Shown here one piece after another: positions 33,490 through 44,549 of a DNA stretch of 64,000 nucleotides. A program made the translations under genes and the position numbers. Origin of the DNA: Petaurus breviceps papuanus (lineage: Eukaryota > Chordata > Mammalia > Diprotodontia > Petauridae); the NCBI GenBank assembly GCA_028583685.1, contig JAMXIF010001195.1:12464200-12528199 (forward strand), read 5' to 3'. The notes under the pieces were generated by a model. The model saw only the letters and a list, made by a program, of their open reading frames with translations. It searched no databases and was not told where the DNA came from. Position 1 is the first letter of the stretch. Every line of letters starts with the position of its first letter.

Positions 33490-34150
33490 TAAATTGTATT
33501 TTGCCATGTGTTTACATTGATATCTGTTCTTTGTGCTTATTCTTTGGTGTGCATGTAAAGCATTAAGCTCTTTATGGACTTAGAGATCTTTTATCATAGC
33601 CACCTGCCCACCCCACCCCCCACCTGAAAAAAAACCCAGAAGGAAAAACAGCACATCCATTAACTATGAATGCTCTGTCTCATCGGCCCTGATTGAGTCA
33701 CCTGAGAATGCAATGGGATACTATCAGTCCAGTCCAAGAGGACCCAGGTCCACTTTTTACACTTTTAAGAACTCCAGAAGTAAGTAATACCCAGCAGTGC
33801 CTTATCCTCCTGCAAATTCTGATGACTTATTGAGAATCAGGACAGTCTGCTTAGCATGGTCAGGGGTAGTGTTTCATCCTTGGATGTCATGGATTGAATA
33901 TAGAAATGCCTCCTCCTTTGGACAGGAGGAGAAAGGAACTTTTCCTTGAAAAGAAGAGTATGTGGAAATTAAGTCATACAGCAAAGGAGTCTTGCTAAAC
34001 CCAATTTGAAGCAGACTTTGGGTGACGGTGGTCGTATCTTTGAAGCTATTTTGCCCCCACCCTTCCCTTCCTATTATATTCTCAGTCAGTGGTCAGTGGA
34101 AGTCTTAGATTGAATGTCACTGCCATATCCGCTTCCTTGACAATAATAGT
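33490..34150. other. Unassigned intron sequence
   Basis: Nothing was recognised. Confidence 0.35.
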
Positions 34151-34155
34151 AATAA

Positions 34156-34395
34156 TTGTTGTGTTTTAGCCCTGTCTGACTCGTCATGACTTCATTTTGG
34201 GGTTATTATTGTCAAAGATACTGGAGTCATTTGCCATTTCTTTCTTTAGATCACTTTATACCGATGAGGAATGGAAGCAAATAGGATTACGTAACTTGCC
34301 CGGAGTCACAGAGTCTGAAGTCAGATTTGAACTCAGAAAGATGAGTTTTCTTGATTCCAAGTCCATACTCTGTCCGTTGCACCACCTAGGCGCCC
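34156..34395 (-). mobile_element. MAR1 SINE
   Basis: On + it runs CTGTCTGACTCGTCATGAC (tail), 'TTTTGGGGTTATTATTGTC', 'AAGATACTGGAGTCATTTGCC', 'AACTTGCCCGGAGTCAC', 'CAGATTTGAACTCAGAAAG' and ends CACCACCTAGGCGCCC at the tRNA head. It is complete, about 240 bp. Confidence 0.88.
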
Positions 34396-34399
34396 AACA

Positions 34400-34690
34400 A
34401 TAATCATAGTTCGCATTTGTATCGTGCTTTAAGGTAGAGCACTTTGTATATATTATCTCAGTTGATCCTGACAGTAGCCCTGGGAGATAGGTGCCAGGTT
34501 CATCATTTTCCCAGTGAGGAAAATTATATTAGGTAGTTAAATTTCACCTAGAATTAGAGCTGGAAGAAACCTAGGAATTAACTAGTTCAATCTCTCATTT
34601 AATAGATGAAAGAACTGAAATTAGAGAGGTTAAATGACATGCTCAAGGTCACATAGTATGCTGTTGACAGATTCCAAGTCTCTTAGCTCC
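34400..34690 (-). mobile_element. MIR/THER-type SINE
   Basis: Text such as 'GCACTTTGTATATATTATCTC', 'GAGCTGGAAGAAACCTAGG' and 'TTAAATGACATGCTCAAGG' identifies one or two old minus-strand SINEs. Confidence 0.65.
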
Positions 34691-34699
34691 ATGAGGTGA

Positions 34700-36480
34700 C
34701 AGCTGACACACAACTGGAGAACACCATTTGGGAGAGGTGTGTCCTTCCCTGAATCCCCAAAACATCCTCAGGAGCCCGGCATGTTCAGCACCACAAACCC
34801 TCTTTTTGGCCACTTCCCAGACATTTTTGACTCATGCTATAGCCCACTGTTCAGAGTAGCATTCTTGCAACTAGACATGAACACAACTGCATGATAACAA
34901 ATGAGGACATTCTGTCTGTTGTGACAGTGTGTACTGGTCAGTCTTAAGTGTCTTTATGTGGTGCACTCGTCCTTACTGAGAATTTGATGGCAGTCAAGGG
35001 AACTGTGCCAGATACAGCTCTGTACCTGACTATTTGTGTGACCTAGGACAAAGCCCATAATTCTTTGGGGAATGAAGTGGTTGGACTACTAAAGGCTGCC
35101 TTCCAGTGCTATAATTTTAGGACCTATCAGGTTTAGATCAGATGCTTCTTTACATTTTATTTCCATTCCATAGTGCCTAAATTGGCTAGTGGTAATTGTG
35201 CATGTATATTTCTTTTTAATAGGAATAATAAAACATTATTTAAGCTTCAAAATTATTTCCATATTTTAAGAACATCTGTACTTTTTCCCCTACTTATCTC
35301 CTCTGATGCATTTTCTTTGTTCTTGATTTAATAACTTATCCTTTTTATAGTTTAATAATTTGTGCTTTGTGAAGTCATAGTGAATTAAAATTGATATATA
35401 ATAAATATAATTAATTGACTTTTCATAGTAATAGATATATATTAATTGTTGTCAGGAATAAAGGCAGCCTGGCTCATTTTCCTTTCTCAGATATTTTAAT
35501 GTGGAAGATTTAGAAACTCTTATCATCACTTATCCACATTGCCAAAACTTTGCCTGCTTTTGTGGAATTGTCTCTTGTTAAAAGGTCTCTTATTCTGGAA
35601 TATAATCTTATTCAGAAAACAAAACAATAACCAATTAATCCAAATTAGAATTGTTAAATTCCATACCTTCCCTTTCATATTTCATGCACATTTCAGAAAA
35701 AGAAGTTAAAAAAAAACAAACTTCATTTCCCTAGAATACTCATCACAGAGCCATTAGACACAAGGGGACATCATGAGATTATTTGATCCCTCCCCATGAT
35801 TCTGATAGGTAGGACCAACCTAAAAATATTGTAATCAGTTGTATTCTTCAAAATATTCAGAGAAGGAGATCTCACTTTCTCTGCCGACCTGTTTCATTGT
35901 CTCAGTGCCTTTAAAATCAAAGAGGTCTTCTTTATGCCTGATTGCTATTTTTCCTATTGCAGTTTTAGTCCCTTACATTTCATTGTACTGTTAGTAAAAT
36001 GGAGGAGAGCTGCTCATTGCCACTGCTTCACACATTAGACACTTATACAGGTCCCTCTCCTTGAGTTTTCTCTTTATCAATTTGAAATATCTACTACATG
36101 CACAATATGGCCTTCACATGTAGGTGGGCAGGAGGAGAAATCCATGGAAGGTGAGTGGAAATAGAAGTGGGATGGCTATTGTAAAGAAGGTGAGAAGAGT
36201 GATGCCAGTGGAAGCAGAGAGGAAGGGAAATATTCTCTTTTAAAGGTTTCATTGGTGCCTTTTTGCCTTTGCCTTATAGTTATTTCTCATTCCTCTCCCT
36301 CCAGATCAAATTGTGTCTTGGAACACACAAAGAGTAATAAGCAAAAACTTCCCATAAACAAATCTTGCCTGACATTCTGTATGATAGTCTGACCTAGAAG
36401 TGCCCCCACCTTTCTGTCATGAACATGGCGGTGTGTGGCTGTATCTTCTCCAGTACCCTCATTGTTTTAGGGAGGGATGT
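34700..36480. other. Intron sequence with no recognised feature
   Basis: About 1.8 kb without exon, SINE or LINE that I can support. Confidence 0.35.
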
Positions 36481-36539
36481 ATTTAAGAAGCTGTAGAAGT
36501 ATCATTGAAAGGACTGGGCTCAGTGAGCCTCAGTGATCT

Positions 36540-36995
36540 TAGAAAGGCATGGGAAGACTTGCAAGAAATGATGGAGTGAAAGTGAGCAGAAGCCATAGAA
36601 CATTGTATACAGAAACAACAATATTTTTTTAAGAATGACTTTGAGTGACTAAGTAATTTGAATATTATAAATACAAATTAAAAATAAAGGACATATGAAG
36701 AAAGACACTCTCTGTATACAAAGACAGAAGTGATGAATCGGACAATTTTATGTGTGTGTGTGTGTGTCTGTGTATACAATACACCTATTTGTGTCTAATA
36801 TCTAATTTGTCTCTATGGCGAGGGACACAGAGGGAAGAAAAAAGGAAAATAAAAGAAATTTACATGATCAATTTGTTGTATATTTGGAGGGAATAGCAAG
36901 TTGTATATTTTAGATTTGCAGTTTCATGTGTAATCATCTTTTTTATTGTACTGTTATGGAAATGCTGTGTTTTATCAATTTAAAATAAAATAAAT
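36540..36995 (+). mobile_element. L1 LINE, ORF2 end and 3' UTR
   Basis: 'GGGAAGACTTGCAAGAAATG' and 'AAGTGAGCAGAAGCCATAG' mark the end of ORF2. The 3' UTR ends with TTATTGTACTGTTATGGAAATG and an AATAAAATAAATT tail, matching the reverse complement of 10945-11060. It is one of the few LINE pieces in sense with the host gene. A (TG)n run lies at about 36752-36768. Confidence 0.65.
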
Positions 36996-37024
36996 TTAGT
37001 AAAAAAAGATTAAAAAAAGAAGAA

Positions 37025-37320
37025 AGGACTTGGCAGTGAGCTGCATGTAGGAAGGCAAAGGCCAGAGAAGAGTCAGACATGACACCAATTTTGAGAGCCT
37101 TGCTGATGAGGAGAATGCTGTTTGTATTACCAGAAAGAAGCAAGTCAGGGAGAAGGACTTATGCCAGGTAAAACATGATATTTGGTTTTAGACATGTCAC
37201 ATTTAAGGTGCTGGTTTTTGGTAGAACATTCAAGTGGCAAGACTGGAGCTCCAGAGAGAGGCCATACTGGAAATACATATTAGGGAGTAATTTGTATAAA
37301 GGTAATAGCAGAAACATGAC
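37025..37320 (+). mobile_element. Ancient repeat fragment (same class as 56630-58080)
   Basis: 'GAGAATGCTGTTTGTATTACC', 'GACATGTCACATTTAAGGTGC' and 'GAGAGAGGCCATACTGG' resemble a pan-mammalian old repeat. The family is not named with certainty. Confidence 0.35.
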
Positions 37321-37507
37321 ATTTTATTTCTCTGAAATAGTAGGAAAGCGTGGAGTTCTCAGTCGTCGTGGCTGGTGGTTGAGGGGAGACCAAGGAACTA
37401 TCCATTAACATCAGTCTAAAAGCAAGTCCCCAGAACTGCAGTGAGAACTGATTGGGGGAGGGCAGAGGAAGGGTAATAAGCATTATTGAATGCATGTTAT
37501 GTACCAG

Positions 37508-38711
37508 TATAAGGCCGTGCACAGAAGCTTTCCAGAACTGCTACTGTGAGCAGCTTTTAAGGTTCTCATTACTCAGTATAGTGATCACTCTGTTTATTCC
37601 ATAACAAAAGCAAAACATCTATGGAAAATCAAGGTACAGCATAATGCAAAATACAGCATTCACTATATTTCAACTTATCACAGAAAATCACAATATAATA
37701 TTCACATCATAGTCTCAAAGTAAAATAAGTTAACTCAATCAGTCACTAATCAGTAACAATAGTCACAGTACTCAGAGTACAATCAGTCACTTATTCAGTA
37801 AAGTCTTGCTAAGTATCATACACAAACCCTCCACCCCTAGGTCACTAGTAAACTATAATTCCATAATTACTCTGTACCCAAGGAGAGGTCTTTTCATCCT
37901 GACTTGGGGCTGGTTCTCAATATTCCCTGGATCCCCTTCCATGGTCCCAGATTCTACCTGGATTCACCAGACTGTCACCTGGGTTCAATGGCAGACGGCT
38001 CCCAGTTCCTTGTCCAGCTCTCTGGGCAGGTCCTGCTCCACACTGAAGTTCACAGGATCTGGTCCATGTCAGATCCTTCACCATTTCTGCTCCAGGGAAT
38101 TCAAGGCTCAATCAAGCCACAAACAGACAAAGTCTCAGCATCCTGGTCATGCTTCAGTCACCTGGGCTTCTGGCTCCTGGCCTTCTGGCTCTGGGCTCCT
38201 GGATCCTGGCCTCCTGGCTCTGGGCTCCTGGCTCCTGGCTCCTGGCTCCTGGGCTCCTGGGCTCCTGGGCTCCTGGCTCCTGGGCTCTGGACTCCTGGCT
38301 CTGGGCTCTGGGCTCCTGGGCTCCTGGCTCCTGGCTCCTGGGCTCCTGGCCCCTGGCCTTCTGGCTCTGGGCTCCTGGCTCCTGGCTCCTGGGCTCTGGG
38401 ATCCTCTTCAGAAGAAACTCCACCACCACAAGTGTTCAGGACTCAGTCTCCATTCTTCTGTAGCTGCTCTGCCACCAGATCTGGGTCTCAAGGAAATTCT
38501 GACTGTGCCCCTCTGGGGCTTTTCTTACATACACAGTATTACCTACTTCACTTGCTTCTGCCAATACCTTCCTGTTACGTCAGTAACAAGGGGCAGGAGT
38601 TCCTACCTTCTGTTCCCCCAACAGAGGCTTTATCAGTTACTAGGTGTTAAGTACCTGCTACTTTTGCCAACACAAAGGGATCTTCAAGTCCAAAATTGCA
38701 TTACCATTACA
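37508..38711 (-). mobile_element. Solo LTR of an endogenous retrovirus carrying a minisatellite (fossil)
   Basis: A 1,204 bp unit flanked by the 5 bp direct repeat ACCAG (37503-37507 and 38712-38716). It splits an old SINE: the text '...TTATGTACCAG' on the left continues as 'CAGGCATTGTGCTAAGAGC' on the right. The minus strand begins TGTAATGGTAATG, like the LTR at 48331-48854 (TGTAATGGGAATG), so the two are probably related. An AATAAA signal (minus) lies at about 37593-37598. The minisatellite at 38160-38400 lies in the U3 part. There is no internal viral sequence. Confidence 0.75.
38160..38402. repeat. GGCTCCT(G) minisatellite
   Basis: About 240 bp of tandem 7-8 bp units, mostly GGCTCCT or GGGCTCCT with CTCTGGG and CTTCTGG variants. 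The + strand is C/T/G-rich with almost no A. Long frames in all registers (for example the Gly-Ser-Trp-Leu-Leu-Ala-Pro repeats in the 37806-38765 frame) follow from the repeat lacking stops and are not a gene. Confidence 0.95.
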
Positions 38712-38789
38712 ACCAGGCATTGTGCTAAGAGCTTCACAAAGATTATTTCTTTTGAGCTTATTTAATCTAATATAGGTCACAACTGCAGA

Positions 38790-38945
38790 AGATTAAGTGA
38801 GGGAGAGGTTCTTGGAGTGGTGGATAGAGCCTTGAATTTGAGAGTCGGGAAGACCTGAGTTTGAGTGCCACCCCAGACACTGTCTGTGTGACCAGCCTGA
38901 ATTTTGTCATTTACTTGTGAAATGAGGATAATAATAGTACCATTA
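38790..38945 (+). mobile_element. MAR1/MIR-type SINE fragment
   Basis: 'GGAGTGGTGGATAGAGCC', 'GGGAAGACCTGAGTTTGAG' and 'GAGGATAATAATAGTACC' give the tRNA head, B box and core. Confidence 0.75.
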
Positions 38946-38949
38946 GGAA

Positions 38950-40020
38950 CAAATACAAACTGAATGTAGGTGCTGTGTCTGTAGTGCTGATCTGTGTCAG
39001 CACGTGTCTCCCTGTTAGGTACCTCATGGGCTTCCTCATCAAGAATCCATGTGTATTTGTGCATACATGCATACTGGGTACTTGTTCATGCATGAACGTG
39101 TGTATCTGTGTCGTGTGAAAACTGATCTTTTGCTTCTTGACAATAATGGAGAGAGGCATCTGTCTTGAGACAGGTGTGTTCAGCTGAGACCACTAGATTC
39201 AATAATTTGATGGAATGTTCTTAATGGTATTTGGCTGCCTTGGAAGAAAAATGGGTAATTTGAAGGTTTCCACATAGAGTTTTTCAGACTTAATTTTTGT
39301 GACCAATTTGGCAATAGTATACTTGATGTTATAAGAAACTTATTTGTTGACATTTTAGAATATAGTGTCCAGGAACTAGAACTAATGACATTCCATTAGA
39401 AATGTTCAGTTCAGGGACCTGTTGGGTTGTAACATCTCAAGGGACTGTTTCAACTGTCTGCGTCTCTAAGAAAATAATATTGAAGTCTGCTTTTCCATCA
39501 TTTACCACTTTCATTCTTGTTTCAGGGTTTTAGACTAACATCCTACTTTTTCTTTTAAAAGAAAAAAAGAAAAAAATCACAAGAGAGAGAGCTCCCTGTA
39601 TAAAACCAATTAAATTTCTGACTTTTATCTCTTTTTATCCTAAGAAATGATCCTTCCCCAAGGCCTTCAGGGTAGTCAAGGCCAGAGTATAAAAAGTTAA
39701 ATTGTTGCTTCTGCAGCTTTCTCTGTTACTAGTTTTTGTACCAAGAACTCTTCTGTGTCGGAGTTCCCAGTTCCCCATTCTCTTTATTAATTTGGCTAAT
39801 ATAGAACCTTGCTGTTTGTTACTCATATATATGTTTTTGAATGCCTAAAATTTCTTTTTTTTCTCCCCCTCTTCCTCTTTCTTGTTTTTAAGAAGCAAGG
39901 TGGCAATCTACCATAATTACTTCACAAAGCTTATTGAATTGGAAAAGGCATTAGAGATCAGTTAACTTAGAATATGTGATGAACCAGTAAAATATCCAAA
40001 GTGTTTTCCTAGATCATTGC
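38950..40020. other. Unassigned intron sequence
   Basis: No exon or repeat was recognised. Confidence 0.35.
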
Positions 40021-40084
40021 ATCTGCCATGGCTTTTCATTTACGACTCTCAGTGGAGCCAGTGAGAAAGAGGGATCCAGAGACA

Positions 40085-40165
40085 GGAGGAGCAAGAAGCA
40101 GAGAAAAGGAGGGAGGAAGGGAGGGAAAGAACGAGGGAGGGAGGGAGAGAGAGAGAAAAGAGAGA
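40085..40165. repeat. Purine-rich GGGA/GAGA simple repeat
   Basis: A polypurine stretch of GGGAGGAA/GAGAGA words of about 80 bp on the + strand. Confidence 0.85.
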
Positions 40166-40222
40166 ATGACAATGACTACTTTTTTTTTTTTTAAGTTTAT
40201 AGGTTTTAAGAAATACTGATCT

Positions 40223-40367
40223 CTGGGGCAGCTAGGTGATGCAGTGGATGGAGTAGCTGCCCTGGGGGCAGGAGGACTTGATTTCAAATCTGATGTCAGA
40301 CACTTATTAGCTGTGTGGCCCTGGTCAAGTCACTTAACCCTGATTGCTCCCCCCACCTGGAAAAAAA
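40223..40367 (+). mobile_element. WSINE1-like tRNA-derived SINE
   Basis: The head GGGGCAGCTAGGTGATGCAG (A-box side), a B-box-like GATTTCAAATC, core 'GTGTGGCCCTGGTCAAGTC' and an A-rich tail. Target duplications AAGAAATACTGATCT (40208-40222) and AAGAAATATTGATCT (40368-40382) differ at one base. Confidence 0.92.
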
Positions 40368-40379
40368 AAGAAATATTGA

Positions 40380-41600
40380 TCTTTGATACTAAATATTTGT
40401 CAGATAGCTAAATTTTTGTACACACTGGTGCTTGCCAACAAATTAAGAAATAGTGTTTTAGTCCAATTTCTCTTAGGCAGTCAGTAAGCTAGAATTTATT
40501 GTTTCTCTCTTTTTTTTAAGAATTCAATTTTATGTTATTTTCAGTACTCCCATCCCACCTATCCCCTCAACTAGCATTTATTAAACACCTACTGTGTGTC
40601 CGGCATTGTGCTAAGCACCTCCCTTGGTGAATTAACTCATTCAAATTTTTAACACTAGAAAGCATAGGTTTGGGGCACAAATCTAACTTTCACTATTCCA
40701 GTTGCTGAATATGCAATTTTGCCCTGGCAGTAATCTTTGGATAGCTTTATTTTTTATATATTTGTTGATACCCTTAGTCTATTGCTTATTATCTTTTGCA
40801 TCCTTAGTTCAGCTATAATTCTGACAAGTTATTGCTTTGTAATTTACATTTTTGTTGATGACTTTTACAAGAAACCACTACTGCTCCCATTCTAGATGAT
40901 CTAACTAGGCAAAGCAGGTCATTAATTAATATTTGCTAATAATGTTTGCCTTGATAAAATGTTTTTTTTTCATTTTAATTCATTATCTTGATCTTTGGAT
41001 ATCCAGAATCCGAACCAGCAAGAAGCCCAAAGAATTAGAATCTTTTATTTATTTTCTTTTGCTGTTAGTATGCAGTGGTAATGTATATACTAAATAATGG
41101 CCTTGAGGCAATATCATATCAGAGAACCTTCTGAATAATCAAATAAAGATTATCGTTAGTATAGTTTTGGTATTAAGTATATTTAATAGTAACAATGAAA
41201 TTCATTACAGTTTATTGTACTTGAATTTTTTGAAAATTAGCAGACAATATTCAGAACACCTACTTTCTGAGCCATTTTGCGTAGGTGAAAGTGGGTTTGT
41301 TTTTTTGCTTTCTTTTAATTTTTTCCATCCTCAGTACATACTACTGGGTCTAATGTAAAACCAGTCCAAGAATGAATGGCATGCATTTGGGGTTTCAACG
41401 ATGGCTGTATTACAAGACTGGAATGTCTACTTAGAGAGAGTAAGATTAAACAGACCTGGTCGAAATGAATGAAATGTTGCTGTAATTAGCTTTGTTGGCC
41501 CCAGAATGGTCTCAGTCCTGCGGCATTCAGTTGACCATTAACTAGGAGTTATCCTACCCAGAAAGATACATCTGTTGTAAATGGAGACGTCACCTTTTCC
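40380..41600. other. Intron sequence, mostly unassigned
   Basis: 40565-40625 has 'AGCATTTATTAAACACCTAC' and 'GGCATTGTGCTAAGCACC', a short ancient-repeat fragment. The remainder is unassigned. Confidence 0.4.
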
Positions 41601-41689
41601 CAAGGGTTGCTGGGCTATCTTGGGTCTAAAGATGAAGAAGGAAAGCAGCCCAGTATTAGTAAGGGTAGGAGAAGGAACAGCAAGCCCAA

Positions 41690-41805
41690 GAGACATTTCT
41701 TAAACTCTCATTATCTGCCAAGTCCTGTGCTGAATGCTAGGGATATCTCGAGAACAGTGAAATACCTTCTACTCTTAAGAAATGCACACTCCAATTTTGG
41801 GAGAT
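41690..41805 (+). mobile_element. Ancient mammalian repeat fragment
   Basis: 'GACATTTCTTAAACTCTC', 'CCAAGTCCTGTGCTGAATGC' and 'CTTAAGAAATGCACACTCC' follow the same old repeat seen at 9895, 56630 and 62440. Confidence 0.5.
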
Positions 41806-42149
41806 GATGCAGTACACGGGAGGGTTCATTTAATGACACACGGGAAGGCCTCCAGACACCTTAGGAAGCAGTGGTAGGGCAGATGGGTCAGAACTGAGCT
41901 GAAGATGCATGTCCAATGCCTGGTGGGAAGTGGATAATTGGAATTTGGTTGGAGAAAGGGAAGCTCTGTAATCTGATGGCTCTTATCCTGGTGCTCAGTG
42001 TCCTCTTGGTGAGACATAGTAGGAGACGGAAAAGTCCCTGACTTCCTTCCTGGGCTTCTGATGGTGTCACTAGGCCCTCTTGTCTGACTGTCTGCTGGCG
42101 AGTTCCCTCCAGAGTAAACCCTCCTTGGCTCTTGGTTGTGACTGTTCAC

Positions 42150-42380
42150 AGAGCTCATACTGACGTAGCACTTTACATATATTATCTCATTTGATCCAAG
42201 TACAACATAGTGAGGTAGATGCTTTTATTAACCCCATTTTACTGATAAGGAAACCAAGGCACAGAGAGGTTAAATGACTCGACCAACATCACCCAGCTGA
42301 TTACTGTTTGAGGCAAAACTCATAAACTCAGGTCTTTATGCCTTCAAATTCAGCACTCTGTCCATTGTACTGCCTCATGA
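42150..42380 (-). mobile_element. MIR/THER-type SINE
   Basis: 'GTAGCACTTTACATATATTATC', 'CCCATTTTACTGATAAGG', 'CACAGAGAGGTTAAATGAC' and 'CATTGTACTGCCTC' run in reverse-strand SINE order. Confidence 0.82.
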
Positions 42381-42659
42381 ATGCTGTTGCTTTGTATGAG
42401 GGTTATCAGCTATCCCAGGAAGGTTTTTGTTTACTGTGCTTCCCTTAGCTCCTTTCCTCAGGATGTTTATACACCAAGTGTTTAGTGATAAGTTTGCTAT
42501 TTTAGATTAATTCTATCTTAATGCTTTCTTTTTCACTTATAAGTACTCCTGTGCTAACATATGTCTTCTCAGCCCCTAACCTTAAAGGTAGCTGCATGGT
42601 TTTCAGTACAATGGGATTTGCTGTTCTAATAGCGTTCCCTCATATACTTGGAGTAGGAA

Positions 42660-42845
42660 GTATTAGCTCACATCCCATTTCTTCCTCTCACTAGATGTAC
42701 GGCCCTGGGAGAGTTGCTTGACTCCTTTGGGCCTCCGTTTCTTCATTTGTCAAATAGGGGTGATAACCTGCCTGTCTTAAAAAGGTTGTTGTAGAAACCA
42801 AATTATTTAATGCATATAAAGCTCTTTATCATTCACTCATCCTAT
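42660..42845 (+). mobile_element. MIR-type SINE
   Basis: 'ACTAGATGTACGGCCCTGGG', 'GCCTCCGTTTCTTCATTTG' and 'GGGGTGATAACCTGCCTG' give the conserved core in sense. Confidence 0.75.
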
Positions 42846-43157
42846 CAGAATGTTTTATTATGACATGACACATACCCCGAGTGTTTAAAGATTAATCTAG
42901 AGAAACCTAAGTTCTAGGCTTTGAGTATGTTTTATTGTCCAAGGACTAGCTTTGATAGGCTCAGAAAAGTTAATTATTAAAAGAACAGCCTAGTCGGTGA
43001 GGCATGTCAGTCACAGTAAGTCATGAGGACTGTTGATTAATGCCAATTCTAGTGAAATCACAGATTCTTGAGTAGCGTACTTATTTAGAAGTAATGTACT
43101 TAATGGACCTTAAAGAGGAATATAAATATAAAATAAGATTATTGTTCAAATTCTGAT

Positions 43158-43186
43158 ATATATATGTATATATATATATATATATA
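43158..43186. repeat. (TA)n microsatellite
   Basis: A short TATATATG/TATATA run. Confidence 0.85.
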
Positions 43187-43374
43187 ACTTCTTAAGGGAG
43201 TACTATCTTTATGATGGAATAGTTATTTGAAGAAGGAATTTGTGTCTTATAAAATGGTACATTACCCTCTGCTTCACAGTATTTTTCTCGTCTATGTTTT
43301 GGGATTACACTTTACTTTAAGATGGGAAGCCTACTAATTTCCAAGTCTCACTGAGCCTCTGACAAAAGGGCCTC

Positions 43375-43500
43375 ATCATCTTGGTTCTGCCACTTGCCAC
43401 CTGTGCAACCTGGAGCAAGTTACTTCATCTCAGTTTCCCCATTAGTATTGACTAGACTAGTGACCTTTAACATCCTTTCCACATCTAGATTTATGGTCCT
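43375..43500 (+). mobile_element. MIR-type SINE
   Basis: 'TGCCACTTGCCACCTGTGC', 'AGCAAGTTACTTCATCTC' and 'AGTTTCCCCATTAG' give the MIR core. Confidence 0.75.
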
Positions 43501-43724
43501 CTTATTCTCAAGAGTCCAAAGGAAAATCTGTAGAAATTGACCCTGGACCTTGGTGGTTTGGGAAAAGAGTGACTGCTGCTTAAGCGATCATCAGTACCTC
43601 AGTAATCCTTACAGGGGTCAGAGACTTCTCAGGCAGGAGAATTTGTTTGCTGTACTACTGGATGAGTGGGAAGGGACAGGGCTTGGCCTTGGGCAGGGTG
43701 AGTAGGGGGAGGCAGTATAGAATG

Positions 43725-43925
43725 AAATGAACAGCTCAAATTTATATAAGTCTCTGAAGTTTGCAAAGTGGGCTTCTCACATCAAGCCTGCCATGTAGGT
43801 AGTTCTGATGTTATCATATCAGTTTCATAGCTAAGGAAACAGGCCTAGATGGTTAAATGACTTGCTCTTATGTTGGAGATAGGACTGGAGCTCCTGACTC
43901 TAAGTATCTCTTCTTCATACAACAG
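43725..43925 (-). mobile_element. MIR/THER-type SINE
   Basis: 'AGTCTCTGAAGTTTGC', 'TTCATAGCTAAGGAAAC' and 'CTGGAGCTCCTGACTC' run in reverse SINE order. Confidence 0.65.
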
Positions 43926-43944
43926 CATTTTTTTACCTTAACCA

Positions 43945-44070
43945 TCGTACCATTATGACCTTGAGCAAGTCCCTTAACATTTCTGGGTTTCAGTTTCCTT
44001 ATTTGTAAAAATGAGGGGATTGAACTAGATAACCTTTAAATTTTCCCCTAGATCTAAATTTGTGTTCTTA
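43945..44070 (+). mobile_element. MIR-type SINE
   Basis: 'ATTATGACCTTGAGCAAGTC', 'CTGGGTTTCAGTTTCC' and 'GTAAAAATGAGGGGATTG' give the MIR core. Confidence 0.75.
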
Positions 44071-44145
44071 TGATAGAGTGTATTATGGAATTTTTCAAAG
44101 GCAAGCATTTAGAATTCTGTGAATTCCTATACCTTCTTTTGCCTA

Positions 44146-44390
44146 GGGGCAGCTAGATGGTGCAGTGGATAGAGCTGTGGGCCTGGAATTAGGAAGACCT
44201 GATCAAGTCTGGCATCAGACATTTACTAACTGTGTGACCCTGGACAAATCACTTTACCCCAGCCTTAGTTTCCTCAAGTGCAAAATGGTAATTATAATAC
44301 CTCCTACCTCCCAGAGTCATTATGAGATAATATTTATAAATTGCTTAGGACAGTGCCTGACATATACTAGGTGCTTATTAAGTCCCTTTT
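44146..44390 (+). mobile_element. MAR1-type SINE ending in a (TTCC)n tail
   Basis: A head GGGGCAGCTAGATGGTGCAG, a B-box region with a short gap (GACCTGATCAAGTCTGGC), 'CTGTGTGACCCTGGAC', 'CAGTGCCTGACATATACTAG' and 'GTGCTTATTAAGTCCC', running straight into the TTCC repeat. The repeat occupies the place of the SINE tail. Confidence 0.88.
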
Positions 44391-44546
44391 TTCCTTCCTT
44401 CCTTCCTTCCTTCCTTCCTTCCTTCCTTCCTTCCTTCCTTCCTTCCTTCCTTCCTTCCTTCCTTCCTTCCTTCCTTCCTTCCTTCCTTCCTTCCTTCCTT
44501 CCTTCCTTCCTTCCTTCCTTCCTTCCTTCCTTCCTTCCTTCCTTCT
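44391..44546. repeat. Perfect (TTCC)n tetranucleotide repeat
   Basis: About 156 bp, close to 39 uninterrupted TTCC units, starting at the 3' end of the SINE at 44146. The lack of interruptions suggests high mutability. The Leu-Pro-Ser-Phe repeat frames across it are artefacts. Confidence 0.98.
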
Positions 44547-44549
44547 GTA

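Noticed and set aside
37806-38765. A 319-codon + frame with Gly-Ser-Trp-Leu-Leu-Ala-Pro repeats
   Set aside because: It lies wholly across a solo LTR and its minisatellite. Openness in several frames on both strands comes from a stop-free repeat unit, and there is no start, splice or homology support.
42840-43130. Possible CRISPR-like or other spaced direct repeats
   Set aside because: No regular repeat-spacer pattern exists here or elsewhere; all repeated words belong to SINEs or microsatellites.
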